Notes: a model not told the origin generated them from the letters alone. A stretch of 64,000 nucleotides of DNA from Triticum aestivum (GCF_018294505.1 NC_057807.1:140398747-140462746), one strand, 5' to 3'. Counted from the first letter of the stretch, positions 1-12,460 are shown. Made by a program: numbers and translations.

Positions 1-1005
1 AATGAACACTACGACGAACTTATCCAAAAACTCCATAAACACTTTGTTCATCATGTTCATGAAATAGGCAGGCGCGTTAGTCAGACCAAATGACATAATG
101 GTATACTCATATAGCCCGTACCTTGTGGTAAAAGCTGTCTTAGGTATATCCTCCTCTCGAATCTTCAGCTGGTGGTATCCTGATCGCAGATCGATCTTGG
201 AAAATACTTTAGCTCCTTACAACTGGTCAAACAAATCATTGATCATCGACATATGGTACTTGTTCTTGATCGTCACTTCATTCAGCGCACGATAATCAAC
301 AACCATCCTTAATGATCCATCCTTCTTCTCCACTAGAAGTACTGGGGATCTCCAAGGTGACGAACTTGGGCGAATATAGCCTTTATCCAGTAGCTCCTTA
401 ATCTGCTTCTTAATTTCCTCTAAATCCTTTGCGGGCATCTGATACGGTCTCTTTGATATTGGCCCTGTGCCTAGCAAAAGCTCAATCAAAAACTCAATGT
501 CTCCCGGTGGCATGCCTGGCAACTCCTCTGGAAATACATCAGGGAAATCCTTCACCACTGGTACTTCCTCCTGTACAACTAATGATAAGGAATTCACTTG
601 AGTCCTCTTCGGCACATGCTGGGATACATACTTAATCCTTCTTCCTTCTGGGGTGGTGAGCATAATCGACTTACTGGCGCAGTCAATGTTCCCTCCATAC
701 TTTGATAACCAATCCATGCCTAATATTACATCCAGTCCTTGTGACTCCAATACTATTAGGTCTGAGGGGAACATGTAGTTACCAATCCTTAATGGTAACC
801 GATCACACCATAGGCTAGCCATATACTCTGCTCCTGGCGAGGTTACTAACATGGGTGATCTAAGGGCTTGCGTTGGCAGGTTGTACTTATCCACAAATCC
901 CCTTGATATGTATGAATGCGATGCACCAGTATCAAAAAGAACGATTGCAGTAAATGACTTAACCAAAAACTTACCTATAACTGCCTGCATCGGGCTGCGC
1001 TTCAA
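1..1005 (-). pseudogene. Protease and reverse transcriptase start (gypsy pol), partial
   Basis: Aspartic protease with the active-site sequence [12 protein letters not shown], then a linker and the RT fingers/palm ([24 protein letters not shown]). The frame is cut by a TAA at about 217-219, where related elements have a Gln codon (CAA). Beyond it the sequence continues in the same frame through RT to just before the catalytic DD motif at base 1. RNase H and integrase lie outside the window. Confidence 0.85.
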
Positions 1006-2058
1006 CCTCCTCCACGCTAACGTGGTTCACTTGTCCCCTGTTGAAAGGGTTGGGCTTCTTCCCAGAGCTTCCATTGCCACTTCCATTCTTTGCTTCAGAA
1101 AACTCCATGGCGTAATGTACATTCTTCCCACACTTGAAACAAGTAATGTGACTTAGATCCTTCTTGGCGGGCGTTGCTGGGTTGGAACGGTTTTGGCCGT
1201 TGCTTCCTCCATTCCCATTCCCATTCTTGGGGCCACTATGGTCATGCAAACTTCCTCCATTGGAATTATGGCCTCCATGGTTATGGTGAATGTGTCCTCC
1301 CGAGTTCGGGGTAAAATGGGGCCTCTGCTGAGCTCCTGAATTGTACTTCCCTTGTCCATACTTCCTCTTGCGGTTGTCTATCTGCTGCTACTTCCCTTCA
1401 ATCATGAGAGCTCTGTCTACCAACTCCTGGTAGTTGTTGAAGGTTGCCACCATCAGCTGCATGCTCAGCTCATCATTCAGTCCTTCCAGAAACTTCTCCT
1501 GCTTAGCAGCATCTGTAGCGACGTCATCTGGGGCATAACATGCTAACTTACTAAAATCATCCACATACTAGCCCACTGTGCATCCTCCTTGGTGCAAGTT
1601 GCGAAACTCGCGCTTCTTCATGGCCATAGCTCTTGCTGAAACATGGGCAGTGCGAAAGCCTACTAAAACGGATCCCATGTAATAGTGTCAATGGGGTAAG
1701 TGGCTGTGAAATTCTCCCACCATGATGTTACGGGTCCATCAAGCTGATGTGCGGCAAAACGCACTCTCTCCACATATATGCATCCTGCAGTGGTCAGCTC
1801 CCTTCCAATCTTGTGAAGCCAATCATCTGCAACTATCGACTCGGTGCTACTAGACAACACCGGCGGATTCAGCCTTAGGAAACGGGCTAAGTGATCAACA
1901 GGTGGTGGTGGTGGTGGGTTGTTGTTATTGTTGTTGTTGTTGTTGTTGTTCCCCTGGTTCTGATTCTGGACTAGTAGTTGCATCAGGGTATTCTGTTGCT
2001 GGATCAACTGAGTGAGCTCTGGTGGGAAAGAAAATCCATTGTCATGTCTCGGAGGCAT
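971..2058 (-). pseudogene. gag of the left gypsy element, broken
   Basis: Starts at ATG 2058 (MPPRHDNG) with a Gln/Asn-rich N-terminus, a polyAsn-polyPro run (about residues 38-53) and a retrotransposon gag core (FLRLNPP...DDWLHKI...VTSWWENF). The frame is broken after about 1663 and resumes as the zinc-knuckle tail at about 971-1249, where CFKCG-4-H is present but the last Cys of the CCHC motif is replaced (Phe). Frame breaks and the lost Cys indicate a non-functional capsid gene. Confidence 0.75.
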
Positions 2059-2240
2059 CTGATGGGTTTAGAAAAGGTGAGAAAACAGAATAGAATGAGG
2101 TCTAAAGGGAAAACACTACCCATATGCACATGAGACAAACACAATCATATCACTTCAATCAATTCAAACAAGGGCATACAATTGGTCTAACTATCGTTAC
2201 AAAAGTGCTCGGACTATACTATATACATGGGGGAATACTA

Positions 2241-3005
2241 CTACTGATATGGTGGTTGTATAGAAGTCTTTTGATCGGTGGAAGACTCCATGATATCTGC
2301 TCCAGCTTCATCAACATAGTAATCATCATTATCGTCCGGGTCTGAGTCGGTGTCGTCGATGATGATGTAGTCCTCCGAGCAAATGTCCTTGGAATCGTCG
2401 CCATCTCCTCCTGGCGCGGGGTCTCCCATGAATACCCCTAGCTTCCTCATCAAATCATAATTCTTCTCCACGAGTATCATCATTTCCTCCTCATATCCAT
2501 TGCGTGCAGACTTGAGTTCCTCCTCTAGCTCCGTGATACTGGTCATTGCCTTCTTCATATCTATCATGCCTGCGCACATCTGGTTCTCCTGGCGACGAAT
2601 GCGTTGGTTTAACTCCTGGATGAAAGCTGCAATGGACCTCTCCCTCCTGGTGCTGATCATCTCCCATTGCTCATCTCGGCGCCCACATATCTGGTAGATA
2701 GTATCCTTAAGATCCTTGTGGTAAACTTCTCTAGTGCGTCCCATGGTGATGTGGGCTGCCATGCTCTTTCCTAGACACCAGGTTGGTGCATCAAAGGAAA
2801 ACTCTATGGGCTCAGTGACTGGCATGAACGTCCTTCCTGGAACTTGAACTCGAATCATCCAACGCTCTTCTTCGGGTAAAGTGGAGACATAGGTCCCGGT
2901 GAAGCTTGGTATTCCGATGTTCAGGTACCTAGTAACTTCCTTCAAGTGTCGTCCAAAAGGAGTGTCTTCATCCAGTTGTGTAAACTTGTTCCTTGAGTCC
3001 GCCAT
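2241..3005 (-). CDS. Extra ORF between LTR and gag, 254 aa
   Basis: Intact minus-strand frame starting with ATG at 3005, 93 bp downstream of the primer site and upstream of gag in the same sense. The protein begins MADSRNKF. It has a globular-looking first half, a charged, probably coiled-coil stretch at about residues 150-195, and a very acidic Asp-rich tail (about 205-240). I do not recognise a domain; it is not gag, protease, RT or integrase. Additional ORFs are known in some plant gypsy lineages, so it is probably an element-encoded accessory protein. It is notable that this frame is open for 254 codons while the pol frame of the same element carries a stop. Confidence 0.6.
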   Translation of the reverse strand: MADSRNKFTQLDEDTPFGRHLKEVTRYLNIGIPSFTGTYVSTLPEEERWMIRVQVPGRTFMPVTEPIEFSFDAPTWCLGKSMAAHITMGRTREVYHKDLKDTIYQICGRRDEQWEMISTRRERSIAAFIQELNQRIRRQENQMCAGMIDMKKAMTSITELEEELKSARNGYEEEMMILVEKNYDLMRKLGVFMGDPAPGGDGDDSKDICSEDYIIIDDTDSDPDDNDDYYVDEAGADIMESSTDQKTSIQPPYQ

Positions 3006-3097
3006 CCTATAGACTAGAAAAGGAGAGGAGTTAGAAATGAGAAGAGAGGAGTGACATATGGTTTTAGCTTAGTGGTCGTGTCCTACAGTCAGCGTGT

Positions 3098-3109
3098 GCT
3101 CTAATACCA
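3098..3109 (-). other. Primer-binding site
   Basis: Minus strand reads TGGTATTAGAGC, one base from the common tRNA-Met-complementary primer site of plant LTR elements. It lies three bases inside the LTR edge at 3113. This fixes the orientation and the LTR boundary. Confidence 0.85.
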
Positions 3110-3112
3110 TCT

Positions 3113-5799
3113 TGTAGCGACCAGACCTCAAACAGTCTAGTATCTGTGCATCAGTGTCATCCCTGGATCGGTAATGCTGACACGCACAGTACTTGAGGAT
3201 TTATAACAGAGTTTCAATCACACACTTATTACCTTGAAATGTCTCAAAAGAGAATGTATTACAATAATACGGCTTAAGGCCATCTAAAAATGATAACAGC
3301 GGAAGGCTTGGAAGATAAAGTGAGTCCATCAAACTCCAACGGCATAGCTGAGTGAACGACAAGGACCTATGGCACCTTACTCGTCGTCTGAAAAGTCTGC
3401 AACATGAAATGTTGCAGCCCGAAACGGGTCATCACATGGAATATGCTGGCAATGTAACACATAGAGTAATGAATAGAATAAATGCTATCGCTACATGCAT
3501 ATATTGCTGGTGGAAAGCTCTATGGTTACAGTTTTGCATAAAGCCAATTTTTTCCTACAAAAAAGGAATAAATTTTATTTAACTATCATGGTGGTTGTTA
3601 AACTTTGAGAAGGTTCCTCCAACTCAATCCCAATTAAGCATCATCATTAAACCCAATCAAATTCATTTAGAGTGATGAGATCAACATGATAATCAAAGAA
3701 CCAGATACTCAAGATGTCCATAACCGGGGACACGGCTAACCATGATTAGTTTATACATTCTGCAGAGGTTTGCGCACTTTTCCCCACAAGACTCGAACAC
3801 ATCCATGATCGGAGGATCGAGACATAGTCTTTCTGAAGCATTAACTCCCTACTCTGGGTAGACAGTACCACCTACAATCCACTACATCTGCTAGTCTACC
3901 TCTTCAAGAGCTTCACGCAACTTACTCAACTACGCCAGAGCCCATATTGGCTTGTGGCTGCACACGGAAGTTCCTAGCATGAATAATCTTATCATCCCTT
4001 TGAGCCTGGGTGGCGAACCATAGGATGATCACATGGGTACTCCTGGATATCCTAGGACAACACTGGATTCTCCAGGTGCCCTGACAACCACTTGGTGCTC
4101 CAGGGTGCCTCAACCAATCCACCCAGATGTGTATTTAAGTAGCCACCTTAAGTTAAGCATTAATTAACAATACTCACATCTGTCATGGATACACTCACCC
4201 CATCCACGTCTACGAGCATAGCATAGCAATATAAGCATAACGTAGAAGTAACTCCCAAAGGTTTGATAATAAAAAGGCAATAGGTTCTACCTCAGCATCT
4301 ACTTCCCAAAACACACATGTTATTCAGATCCTAACCATGCAATGTTTGAGGGTTGATCTAATGCACAAAAAAACTGCGTAGTAAAGAGGTATGATCAAAG
4401 TGTTACTTGCCTTGCTGATGATCCGCAAAACCTAGAGACTCGTAGTAGCACGCTTCGCACTCTGGGTACTCTATCGCAAACAAACAATAACATACATAAG
4501 CACTCAACTAGAAGCACGGGTAAAACCCAAATAAGAGACCTAACCAGAAAGGTCAACTGAAGAACTCTGGTTTGCAAAAAGAATCAAATCAAACAGAGCA
4601 ACGAAACTCAAACTACGAAAGAAACAAGATTCGTTTACTAATCTGGACTAAAGTCAAATTTTACATTACCAAAAACTTGTTCAAGTTGGTTAAACAGAAA
4701 GAGGGCTTCGAGACAAAGATCTAGGCACTTGAATCACCTGATTCGGATAAACGAGCAAAAAGATAAACTAAAACGAAGAAGAGGGCCGAAATCACGATCG
4801 AAAATAATCACGGAAAAACCCTGGAAAAATAAAACGCGACGAACAGGCTAACGAACGAACGTTCGCTGCCTGTGGCTAACGGACGAACAACATTCATTAC
4901 AACGAACGTACGGACGAACGTTTGCTATTTAACTAAACCGAAAAACCGAAGCAATCTGGAAAAAACCGGATCTAGGGTTTCAAAAAAACCGATCGGTTTT
5001 CTCGAGAAAACCGGCGGCGGCGGCTATACCTCCGGTGAGGTCGAGAACGACAGCGGCGGGCGGTGGGACGGGCGGCTCTGGAGGCGGGATCGGCGGCGGC
5101 AGGGCGACGGGGTGGCGGCGGCGACGGGCGTCGGCGTCGCGGCCGTGGCGGCGAACGGCGTCGGCGGCTTCGCGCGGCGACGGTGGAACGGCGGCGGTGG
5201 CTAGGGTTCGGGGTGGCGGGGTGGGTTGGCGGCGGCGGGGCCCTTGCCTTTAAAGGCCGGCCGGGTGCGGAGTCCATGTCGGACACGGCCCGGTAAGGCG
5301 GTAACTTTTTTTAAAAAATAAATCCTGACGGAGAAAAACTAACGAAAGAAATACTAAACAGAGTCCAAAAATCCTGAAATAAATTTTCACGGTCCTCTAA
5401 TAATATTGCGGACAAAGTGAACATTTATTGGGCCTCTAATGCAATTTTGTAAAACGCAATATTTTCCTAATTCAAATAAAATAGCAATAAAACTCCGAAT
5501 AAAATTCTTATTTGATTTTAATATTTTTCCTCCAATATTTATTTATTTTGGAGAAGTCATATTATCCCCTCTCTTTTATTTTCATATTATAAATATTCGA
5601 AGAGAAAAATAATTAAAACCAAATGATCCTCTTTTCAAAATTTGAGAAAACTCAAATATGAAAATACGAAATCCCCAACTCTCTCCGTGGGTCCTTGAGT
5701 TGCTTAGAATTTCTAGGATCAACCAAAAATGCAATAAAATATGATATGCAATGATGACCTAATGTATAACATTCCAAATTGAAAATTTGGGATGTTACA
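3113..5799 (-). repeat. 5' LTR of the gypsy element at 1-5799
   Basis: A 2687-bp LTR with TG...CA ends; on the minus strand it starts TGTAACATCCC and ends in GCTACA just before the primer site. It contains a GC-rich block (about 5015-5290) that gives overlapping open frames in several phases by composition only. The minus-strand CTTTAAAGG at about 5250 could serve as a TATA-like element. No gene is present in it. Confidence 0.85.
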
Positions 5800-6480
5800 C
5801 CTCCTAACTACTCCTGGTCGTCGGTAGTCTCCACTTAGTAGTAGGCACCCTCTCGATAGTAGTAGTAGTAGTAGTCGTCGGCGGTGGCATCTGGCTTCGG
5901 GGATCCGTCATCTAATCGCAGCAATCGGGTATGGGGGAAAAGAGGTAGCAAAGCAACCGTGAGTACTCATCCAAAGTACTCGCAAGACTTACATCAGAAC
6001 TAAACTAAGTATACATCTGTATCAAAGAAATGGGATGTATCTGTGGACTAAACTGCAGAATGCCAGAAGAGAAGGGGAACGGCCTAGCCTATCAAAGACT
6101 AGCATCTTCAAGCATCTTGCAGCATCAAAAGATATAAGAGTAACATATTATAATAGTAGTAAGTATGTTGTAACATCGCCCAGAGATCACTTTCTCGACT
6201 TCCTGCAACAAAGCAATCTCGGAGCCATCCTTTCCATTTCATGCATCAACATCCAGTTCTAGTTCTATCGATCGGATACAACTCCGAGCGTCTGTTACCA
6301 TGGACATGGCTATTGAATAGATCAAACTTCCCTGTAGGGGTGCAAAAACTTACCCAACACGCTCGATCAACTCCGATCGGACACTCCATCAGTTCATGAC
6401 CGGCCTCGACCGATCAACACACCGCAGTCCTACCTAGGCTCAGCAGAGAGGCCAGCACGCCAATCTACATCCTAAGCGTG

Positions 6481-8035
6481 TGCTACCTCTTAAGCATTGC
6501 AGTTGGTTTTCCCTTGAACAGGAAAGGGTGATGCAACAAAGTAGCATAAGTATTTCCCTCAGTTTTTGAGAACCAAGGTATCAATCCAGTAGGAGGCTCC
6601 TCAAAAGTCCCTCGTACCTACACAAACAAACAAGAACCTCGCAACCAACGCGATAAAGGGGTTGTCAATCCCTTCATGGTAACTTGCGAAAGTGAGATCT
6701 GATAGAGATAATAAGATAAGATAAATATTTTTGGTATTTTTATGATATAGATTGGAAAGTAAAGATTGCAAAATAAAGTAGATGGGAAACTTATATGATA
6801 AAAGATAGACCCGGGGGCCATAGGTTTCACTAGTGGTTTCTCAAGATAGCAAAAGTATTACGGTGGGTGAACAAATTACTGTCGAGCAATTGATAGAAAA
6901 GTGCATAGTTATGAGATTATCTAGGCATGATCATGTATATAGGCATCACATCCGCAACAACTAGACCGACTCCTGCCTGCATCTACTACTATTACTCCAC
7001 ACATCGACCGCTATCCAGCATGCATCTAGAGTATTAAGTTCATAAGAACAGAGTAACGCATTAAGAAAGATGACATGATGTAGAGGGATAAACTCAAGCA
7101 ATATGATATAAACCCCATCTTTTTATCCTCGATGGCAACAATACAATACGTGCCTTGTTGCCCCTGCTGTCACTGGGAAAGGACACCGCAAGATTGAACC
7201 GAAAGCTAAGCACTTCTCCCATTGCAAGAAAGATCAATCTAGTAGGCCAAACCAAACTGATAATTCGAAGAGACTTGCAAAGATAACCAATCATACATAA
7301 AATAATTCAGAGGAGATTCAAATATTTCTCATACATAAACTTGATCATAAACCCACAATTCATCGGATCTCAACAAACACACCGCAAAAAGAGTTACATC
7401 GAATAGATCTCCAAGAAGATAGAGGAGAACTTTGTATTGAGATTCAAAGAGAGAGAAGAAGCCATCTAGCTAATAACTATGGACCCAAAGGTCTGTGGTA
7501 AACTACTCACAACTCATCGGAGAGGCTATGGTGTTGATGTAGAAGCCCTCCGTGGTCGATTCCCCCTCCGGCGGAGCACCGGAAAAGGCTCCAAGATGGG
7601 ATCTCACGGGTACAGAAGGATGCGATGGTGGAAATAGGGTCTCGTGGTGCTCCTCAATGTTTTCGGGGTATGGAGGTATATATAGGCGAAGAGGTCGGTC
7701 AGGGGAGCCACGAGGGGCCCACGAGGGTGGGGGGCGCGCCTCCTGCCTCGTGGCCGCCTCGGCTGCTTCTTGACGTCCACTCCAAGTCTCCTGGGTTGCG
7801 TTTGTTCCAAAAAGATCGCTCCCAAAGGTTTCATTCCGTTTGGACTCCGTTTGATATTCCTTTTCTTCGAAACACTGAAATAGGCACAAAAAACAGCAAT
7901 TCGGGTTGGGCCTCCGGTTAGTAGGTTAGTACCAAAAATGATATAGAAGTGTAAAGTAAAGCCCATAAACATCCAAAACGGGTAATATAATAGCATGGAA
8001 CAATCAAAAATTATAGATACGTTGGAGACGTATCA
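6481..8035 (-). mobile_element. Solo LTR, gypsy (same family as the LTR at 57022-63714)
   Basis: A 1555-bp LTR. The minus strand begins TGATACGTCTCCAACGTATC and ends with GGTAGCA. It is flanked by GCGTG (6476-6480) and GCGCG (8036-8040), a 5-bp target duplication with one mismatch, and has no internal region, so it is a solo LTR left by recombination. It resembles the long-LTR gypsy families of Triticeae (Fatima/Sabrina/WHAM group, by recollection). Frames at 7503-7996 are translations of the LTR, not genes. Confidence 0.88.
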
Positions 8036-8111
8036 GCGCGTAGGGGTCTTGGGCCCATCATCGTTTGCACTCCTGCATGTTGCGTACGCGACCGGTGATT
8101 AGACCTAGCCC

Positions 8112-8272
8112 CAGTGGCGGAGGTAGAGGGTGGCCAGGGTGGGCCATGGCCCACCCTGAGATTTGGATATAGGTTTTATATCATAGGAGAAAGACTATTT
8201 TTTTTAAAAGCAATGTATTTGTACAGTAGCATTCTTGGCCCACCCTGGTTCAGTCTCCTAGCTCCGCCACTG
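8112..8272. mobile_element. hAT-type MITE, 161 bp
   Basis: Terminal inverted repeats CAGTGGCGGAG at both ends, flanked by a perfect 8-bp duplication CCTAGCCC (8104-8111 and 8273-8280). The TIR sequence and the 8-bp duplication are characteristic of hAT elements. No coding capacity. It is inserted in the outer gypsy LTR. Confidence 0.92.
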
Positions 8273-11200
8273 CCTAGCCCCCTTATACAAGCATAGGTTT
8301 AACCAGTCCAACCCGGCGTGCGTCGCTCAGTCGCCGACGTCCGAAGAGCTTTCGACTGATACATATGACGCAGAGTGCCCATACTTATTTCCGTGTGGTG
8401 GTTAGTGCGAAAAAGGCTAGAGGCCTAGTCGGATCCCATATCCAAATCGCTAGTGTCTTGGGAGCACGCGGTAATGAGCAGAGACTCACGATCATGTGAC
8501 ACCATCGCCCCGTCTCACGGACTTACGACAAGGGCAAAGAATGCTTGGTCGTGCACTGTAGTTATCTCGCGGGCACCCTCCAGGTCAACCCGACTCCACA
8601 TCACTCTTCACATTTCTCTCGCGGGTACCCCACGGAGCTGACCCGACTTCATCATGGTTCTGTGGTAAGGTCAAAGTAATCATGTGTCCAAAATAGCAAG
8701 GGGGGAAACCCAAGGAATCACCCTCGATGGATTCCCACTCGATGTAACCATAGGTGGACTTGGAGGAATCACCCTCTAAGACCACGACCAATTAGCTACA
8801 CTACAAAGTTAACATCATAAGTGTTACACAAGGTATCAACCTCGGCACTCGATAGTATCCATGTAGTGTCGTACAACTACATGGGGCTGATGTGCTGTGT
8901 CGGGCTCTGGACGTTGATCGAGTCATCGATCATCACGTGGGGGCAACTGGGACTAGGTGAGGCGTCATTGGTGGATCACTAACCAATATATACTAAGCAG
9001 TTAGGATAAGCAGGTAAGGTAACAATTGCAGGTTACAAAATCAGGTTATGCATTAGAATAGGATCATACAAGAGCAGTAGTAGTTCTAATGCAAGCATGA
9101 GAGGGCAAGAAATGGGCGATATCGGAATGATCAAGGGGGGGTTGCTTGCGTGGAAGCTCTGCTGAAAAGGAAGAAGGGTCACCGGTGACGTAGTCGATCA
9201 CAGGGGCAATATCGGTCTCGGGGTCTACTTGAGAGAAGAGGGGGAAATAGTAAATATAATGCAAACAGATGCATCACTAAGCATGACATGACAATATGCA
9301 GAGCTAGGGGTGATCTAACGCGGTACTACGTGTTGCAGACGAAAAGGGAAAACATCCGGAGGGGTTTTCTCGGTATTCGGTATTTTCCGGACAAATGAAA
9401 AGAGGGGAACGGTTCCATATTTGCAATGTTAGAGAGGTGTGACAGATGAACGGATTGCATATTCGGATTCCATGGATTTTTCTGAGCAATTTTCATATAT
9501 AAATTATTTTTATCTGACTTACGGTTTATTTTTTATGATTTTTTAAAGATTTAATCATTTTTTGAAATTATTACTATTTAAATTCATTTTAAAAATAAAT
9601 AAATAACTAAATGCTATGGATACACAAAAGTGTACCCAGAAGTGTGCACATGAGTTAGACAGGTGGGATAGTTGACTAAGTCAACTGCGCAGTCAGCAGA
9701 GGCTGACTCGTGGGCCAGCTGCCCAGTCAGCAGGCTGACTAGACAGCCTTATCCACTGGAACAGTGGGCTGGGCCCGCGTGTCAGTGAGATAGAACTAAC
9801 CAGAACTTATTTAAACTAAACAGAGATTAGTTAGCGGTAGACCCAGCGTGTCAGTGGGAGAGCTAGTGAACAGGCTAGGTTAATTCTAATTAACACTAAT
9901 TAGCTATGTTGTGGCACACATGTCAGCGGCAGGGGGGGCACAGTCAGCATAGTTGACCGGGTTAACGCGGTCAACTAGGGCCAGGGGCCCATTGGCAGTT
10001 ACCCAGGTGGGCCCCAACGGCAGGCCACGTCGGAGGGCGCCGCCGGAGAGCCTTCGGCGACCTGTCCCGCGGTGGTTCTTCGCCGGAATGGGGCGGGATT
10101 CGGCCCCCGGCCTTCGTTTGACGCGCAGAAGGGCGCGTTGGGTCGAGGGCGGTGAGCCACGTCGGGTGGTGGCTGTTGCACGACCGGAGGTAGCAGGGAG
10201 TCACGTCGGCGGCGAGCCTAGGTGGAGGCCGTGGCTCGGGCTCGACGGAGTCGAAGCCACGGGCGCGCACACGGAGAACAGGGGGCTAGAGGCACCCAGG
10301 CAGCACGGCGGAGACGACGGGCGCACGTGTGTGGCCAACAGGTCACCGGAGTGACGCAACCAACAGTGCGGCGCCATGCTTCGGTCATGGCGGTCGGGGC
10401 TCGAGGGGCGACGACATACGGTGATGGAACGAGACGGGAACAAGGGGATTTTCGCGGGGGCGGGGGCTCACGGCGCATCCGTAGCAGTCGTCGGTGAGGT
10501 CGGGGAGGCGTTGTGGACGGTGAATCGGTGACGGCCTCCGATGGCCGAAGGTGGGGAAGACGAGCGGGGCGACAGGCTGGGGAAAGCTCCGGCTTGATCT
10601 GGAGTTGCAGGCGATGAAGAAGACCACGACCACCCTCCTGGACATCCACTGCCACGCGGGATGGTCTCGGAGCGTGTGCACGGCCATGGCGCGGCGACAG
10701 CTGTGGTGGCTTCGAAGAAAAAGGAAGGGGGCGAGACGAGGGAGAGGGATGGGGGGTCTAGGGTTTGTGGGGGAGAAGGGGGCGGCCTTATCTGCCCTGC
10801 GGCGCCTGTAGCAACCCGGGTAGCGAGCTGGCGCGGCGGGGACGAGCTCTGCCTCGGTCGCCCTCGACAGGTGGAGGAGGGAGGTATAGGACGACGGGGG
10901 GAGGCAGGCTGGGCCGAGCCGGTCCGGGCCTGTCCCTGCGGCCTAAGGCCCAGGGGTAGAGGCCTTTTATTTTATTTTTACTATTTTCTTTTTCTTTTAA
11001 GTTTTGTATTGTCTTTAGCCACTAATTGGCTTTTGTAAAACATGTAACTAGTCCCACAAGTTACATTTCAATAGATAGCACTCCCAGAAAAAGTTTGGGG
11101 GCAAACAAAATAGTTTTGAAAATTTCTATAATTTTGAAAATTAATAAATATTTGGCTTCTGTTTTAATTATTTTAGGTCACTTAAATACTTTATAAAAAG

Positions 11201-11405
11201 TTTATTTAACCATGAAAATTACTCTTTGATTATTTTAAGTACAATGAACATTTTTATCTTGTTGTTTTAATAAATATTGTTTTTACTTTATTTTAAATTT
11301 GAGTTTGATTTGAATTTTGATCAAGTGACAAATGGGTTAGTGAAAAGGTCATGACATGGCACCATTAGAGGCAGATTACTGTAGCTTGACACTGGGGGTG
11401 TTACA

Positions 11406-12125
11406 ACGCCGCCATCGCTTCTCTGTAGTGTGCGGGTTCATCTTCTTCTAAGATGAATACTTCATTATGAAACCATTCAGGAGGTTTGATAACTCTTCCT
11501 GGCCTGCGCGGTTCAGTTACAGTTTTAACCGGAGTTACTACAACGGGAGTAGTAACTTCTGATTCAATTGCGTGGATAACTTCTGGAACAAATTCCATTT
11601 TGTTAGTCCTGATCACTTCTGAAGATTCAGTAATCTCATCAAGTTGTACTGTCCTCCCACTTACTTCTTTAGCGAGAAACTCCTTCTCTAGAAAGTGTCC
11701 ATTCTTAGCGGCAAACACTTTGTCTTCCTACTTTTGGTAGAAGGAATACCCTATTGTTTCTTTGGGATAACCTACAGAATAACATTTGTCTACCTTGGGA
11801 TTGAGCTTATTTGGCTGTAAACGTTTTACATAAGTCTCGCAACCCCAAATCTTGAGATGCGACAGATTGGGTTTCTTCCTATTCCATAACTCATATGGTT
11901 TCGTCTCAACAGACTTAGACGGTGCTCTGTTTAGTGTTTATGTTGTTGTTTCAAGTGCATATCCCCAGAATGATAACAACAGATCGGTAAACGACATCAT
12001 TGACCTCACCATGTCTAGCAAGGTACGGTTACACCTTTCTGATACTGCATTTCTCTGTAGAGTTCCAGGAGGAGTAAGTTGTGAGATAATGTCACAATCA
12101 CTTAGATGTTTGTTAAACTCATGAC
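11406..12125 (-). pseudogene. Copia (Angela/BARE-like) pol fragment
   Basis: Minus-strand translation shows the integrase C-terminus and the linker to reverse transcriptase: FAAKNGHFLEKEFL, then RRPGRVIKPPEWFHNE, ending EPAHYREAMAAL at the junction with the gypsy LTR at 11405. The part to the right of 11740 (GYPKETIGYSFYQK-like and upstream) is broken into short frames. This is the oldest layer of the left nest. Confidence 0.8.
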
Positions 12126-12169
12126 TCAGATATTAGATGCAAGGTATGGCACTGCCCATACAACAATGG

Positions 12170-12460
12170 ACTTGCTGATCCTCATTCAATCTGATTCTTA
12201 TTGAAGCTCTATCTACCAACCGATGGTACTCTTTTCCGGTTGGCGTATGGTCATTTAGCTGCTGAGATTAATGCCCTTATCAAAGGGAGGGAGTTTGTTC
12301 CATTGAAAATTAGAAGAGAACAAAACAAGGTAGCAATTCGATTTGTTGTTTACAATCATACAAGTTTTGCATGGCTGTTTGGATGAACAAAGGTCCTCAA
12401 TGTGTTGAGGAATTGTTGCCTCTAGATTGTAAACCCTATTACATTGGAATGAAACTCCCC
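12170..12460 (+). pseudogene. RNase H-like fragment (LINE type)
   Basis: Plus-strand frame with the pattern HLAAEINALIKGREFVPLK, then IRREQNKVAIRF, which resembles the C-terminal half of the RNase H-like domain found in plant LINEs and related domesticated proteins (usual form RREQNxxADxLA). The catalytic Asp region is degraded (Ala-Ile-Arg instead of Ala-Asp) and the frame stops at 12386. It is a short dead fragment between the copia remnant and the ABP1 upstream region. Confidence 0.5.

Larger units (their letters stand above)
1..5799 (-). mobile_element. Ty3/gypsy retrotransposon, 5' part
   Basis: Minus-strand LTR retrotransposon that runs off the left edge of the window. Reading leftward it has a 5' LTR (3113-5799), a tRNA-Met-type primer site (3098-3109), an extra ORF (2241-3005), gag (about 971-2058), protease and the start of reverse transcriptase. 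The order gag-protease-RT and the RT palm sequences identify Ty3/gypsy, and the Asn/Pro-rich gag resembles chromovirus-type elements (Tekay-like by recollection, not checked). Several C-to-T stop codons show it is dead. It sits inside the LTR of another gypsy element that resumes at 5800. The left target duplication lies outside the window. Confidence 0.85.
5800..11405 (-). mobile_element. Long gypsy LTR (outer), interrupted by three insertions
   Basis: On the minus strand the LTR starts at 11405 with TGTAACACCCCC and extends left through 8281-11405, 8036-8111 and 5800-6480, after which the element at 1-5799 interrupts it. The rest lies beyond the window. It is inserted in copia pol sequence that begins at 11406. 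A GC-rich segment (9950-10960) yields many overlapping frames with no protein similarity I recognise, so no gene is called. The segment at 5800-6060 resembles the 3' part of other long Triticeae gypsy LTRs (motif GAGTACTTTGGATGAGTACTC). Confidence 0.65.

Noticed and set aside
4872..5296. Overlapping open frames on both strands in the GC-rich part of the left LTR
   Set aside because: Several phases are open at once with Arg/Gly-rich products, which reflects base composition; the block lies wholly inside a 2.7-kb LTR.
7503..7996. Overlapping 128- and 130-codon frames on the minus strand
   Set aside because: They are translations of the solo LTR at 6481-8035.
9953..11038. Long open frames on both strands
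   Set aside because: Compositional frames in the GC-rich block of the outer gypsy LTR; no domain, no splice logic, and mutually overlapping.
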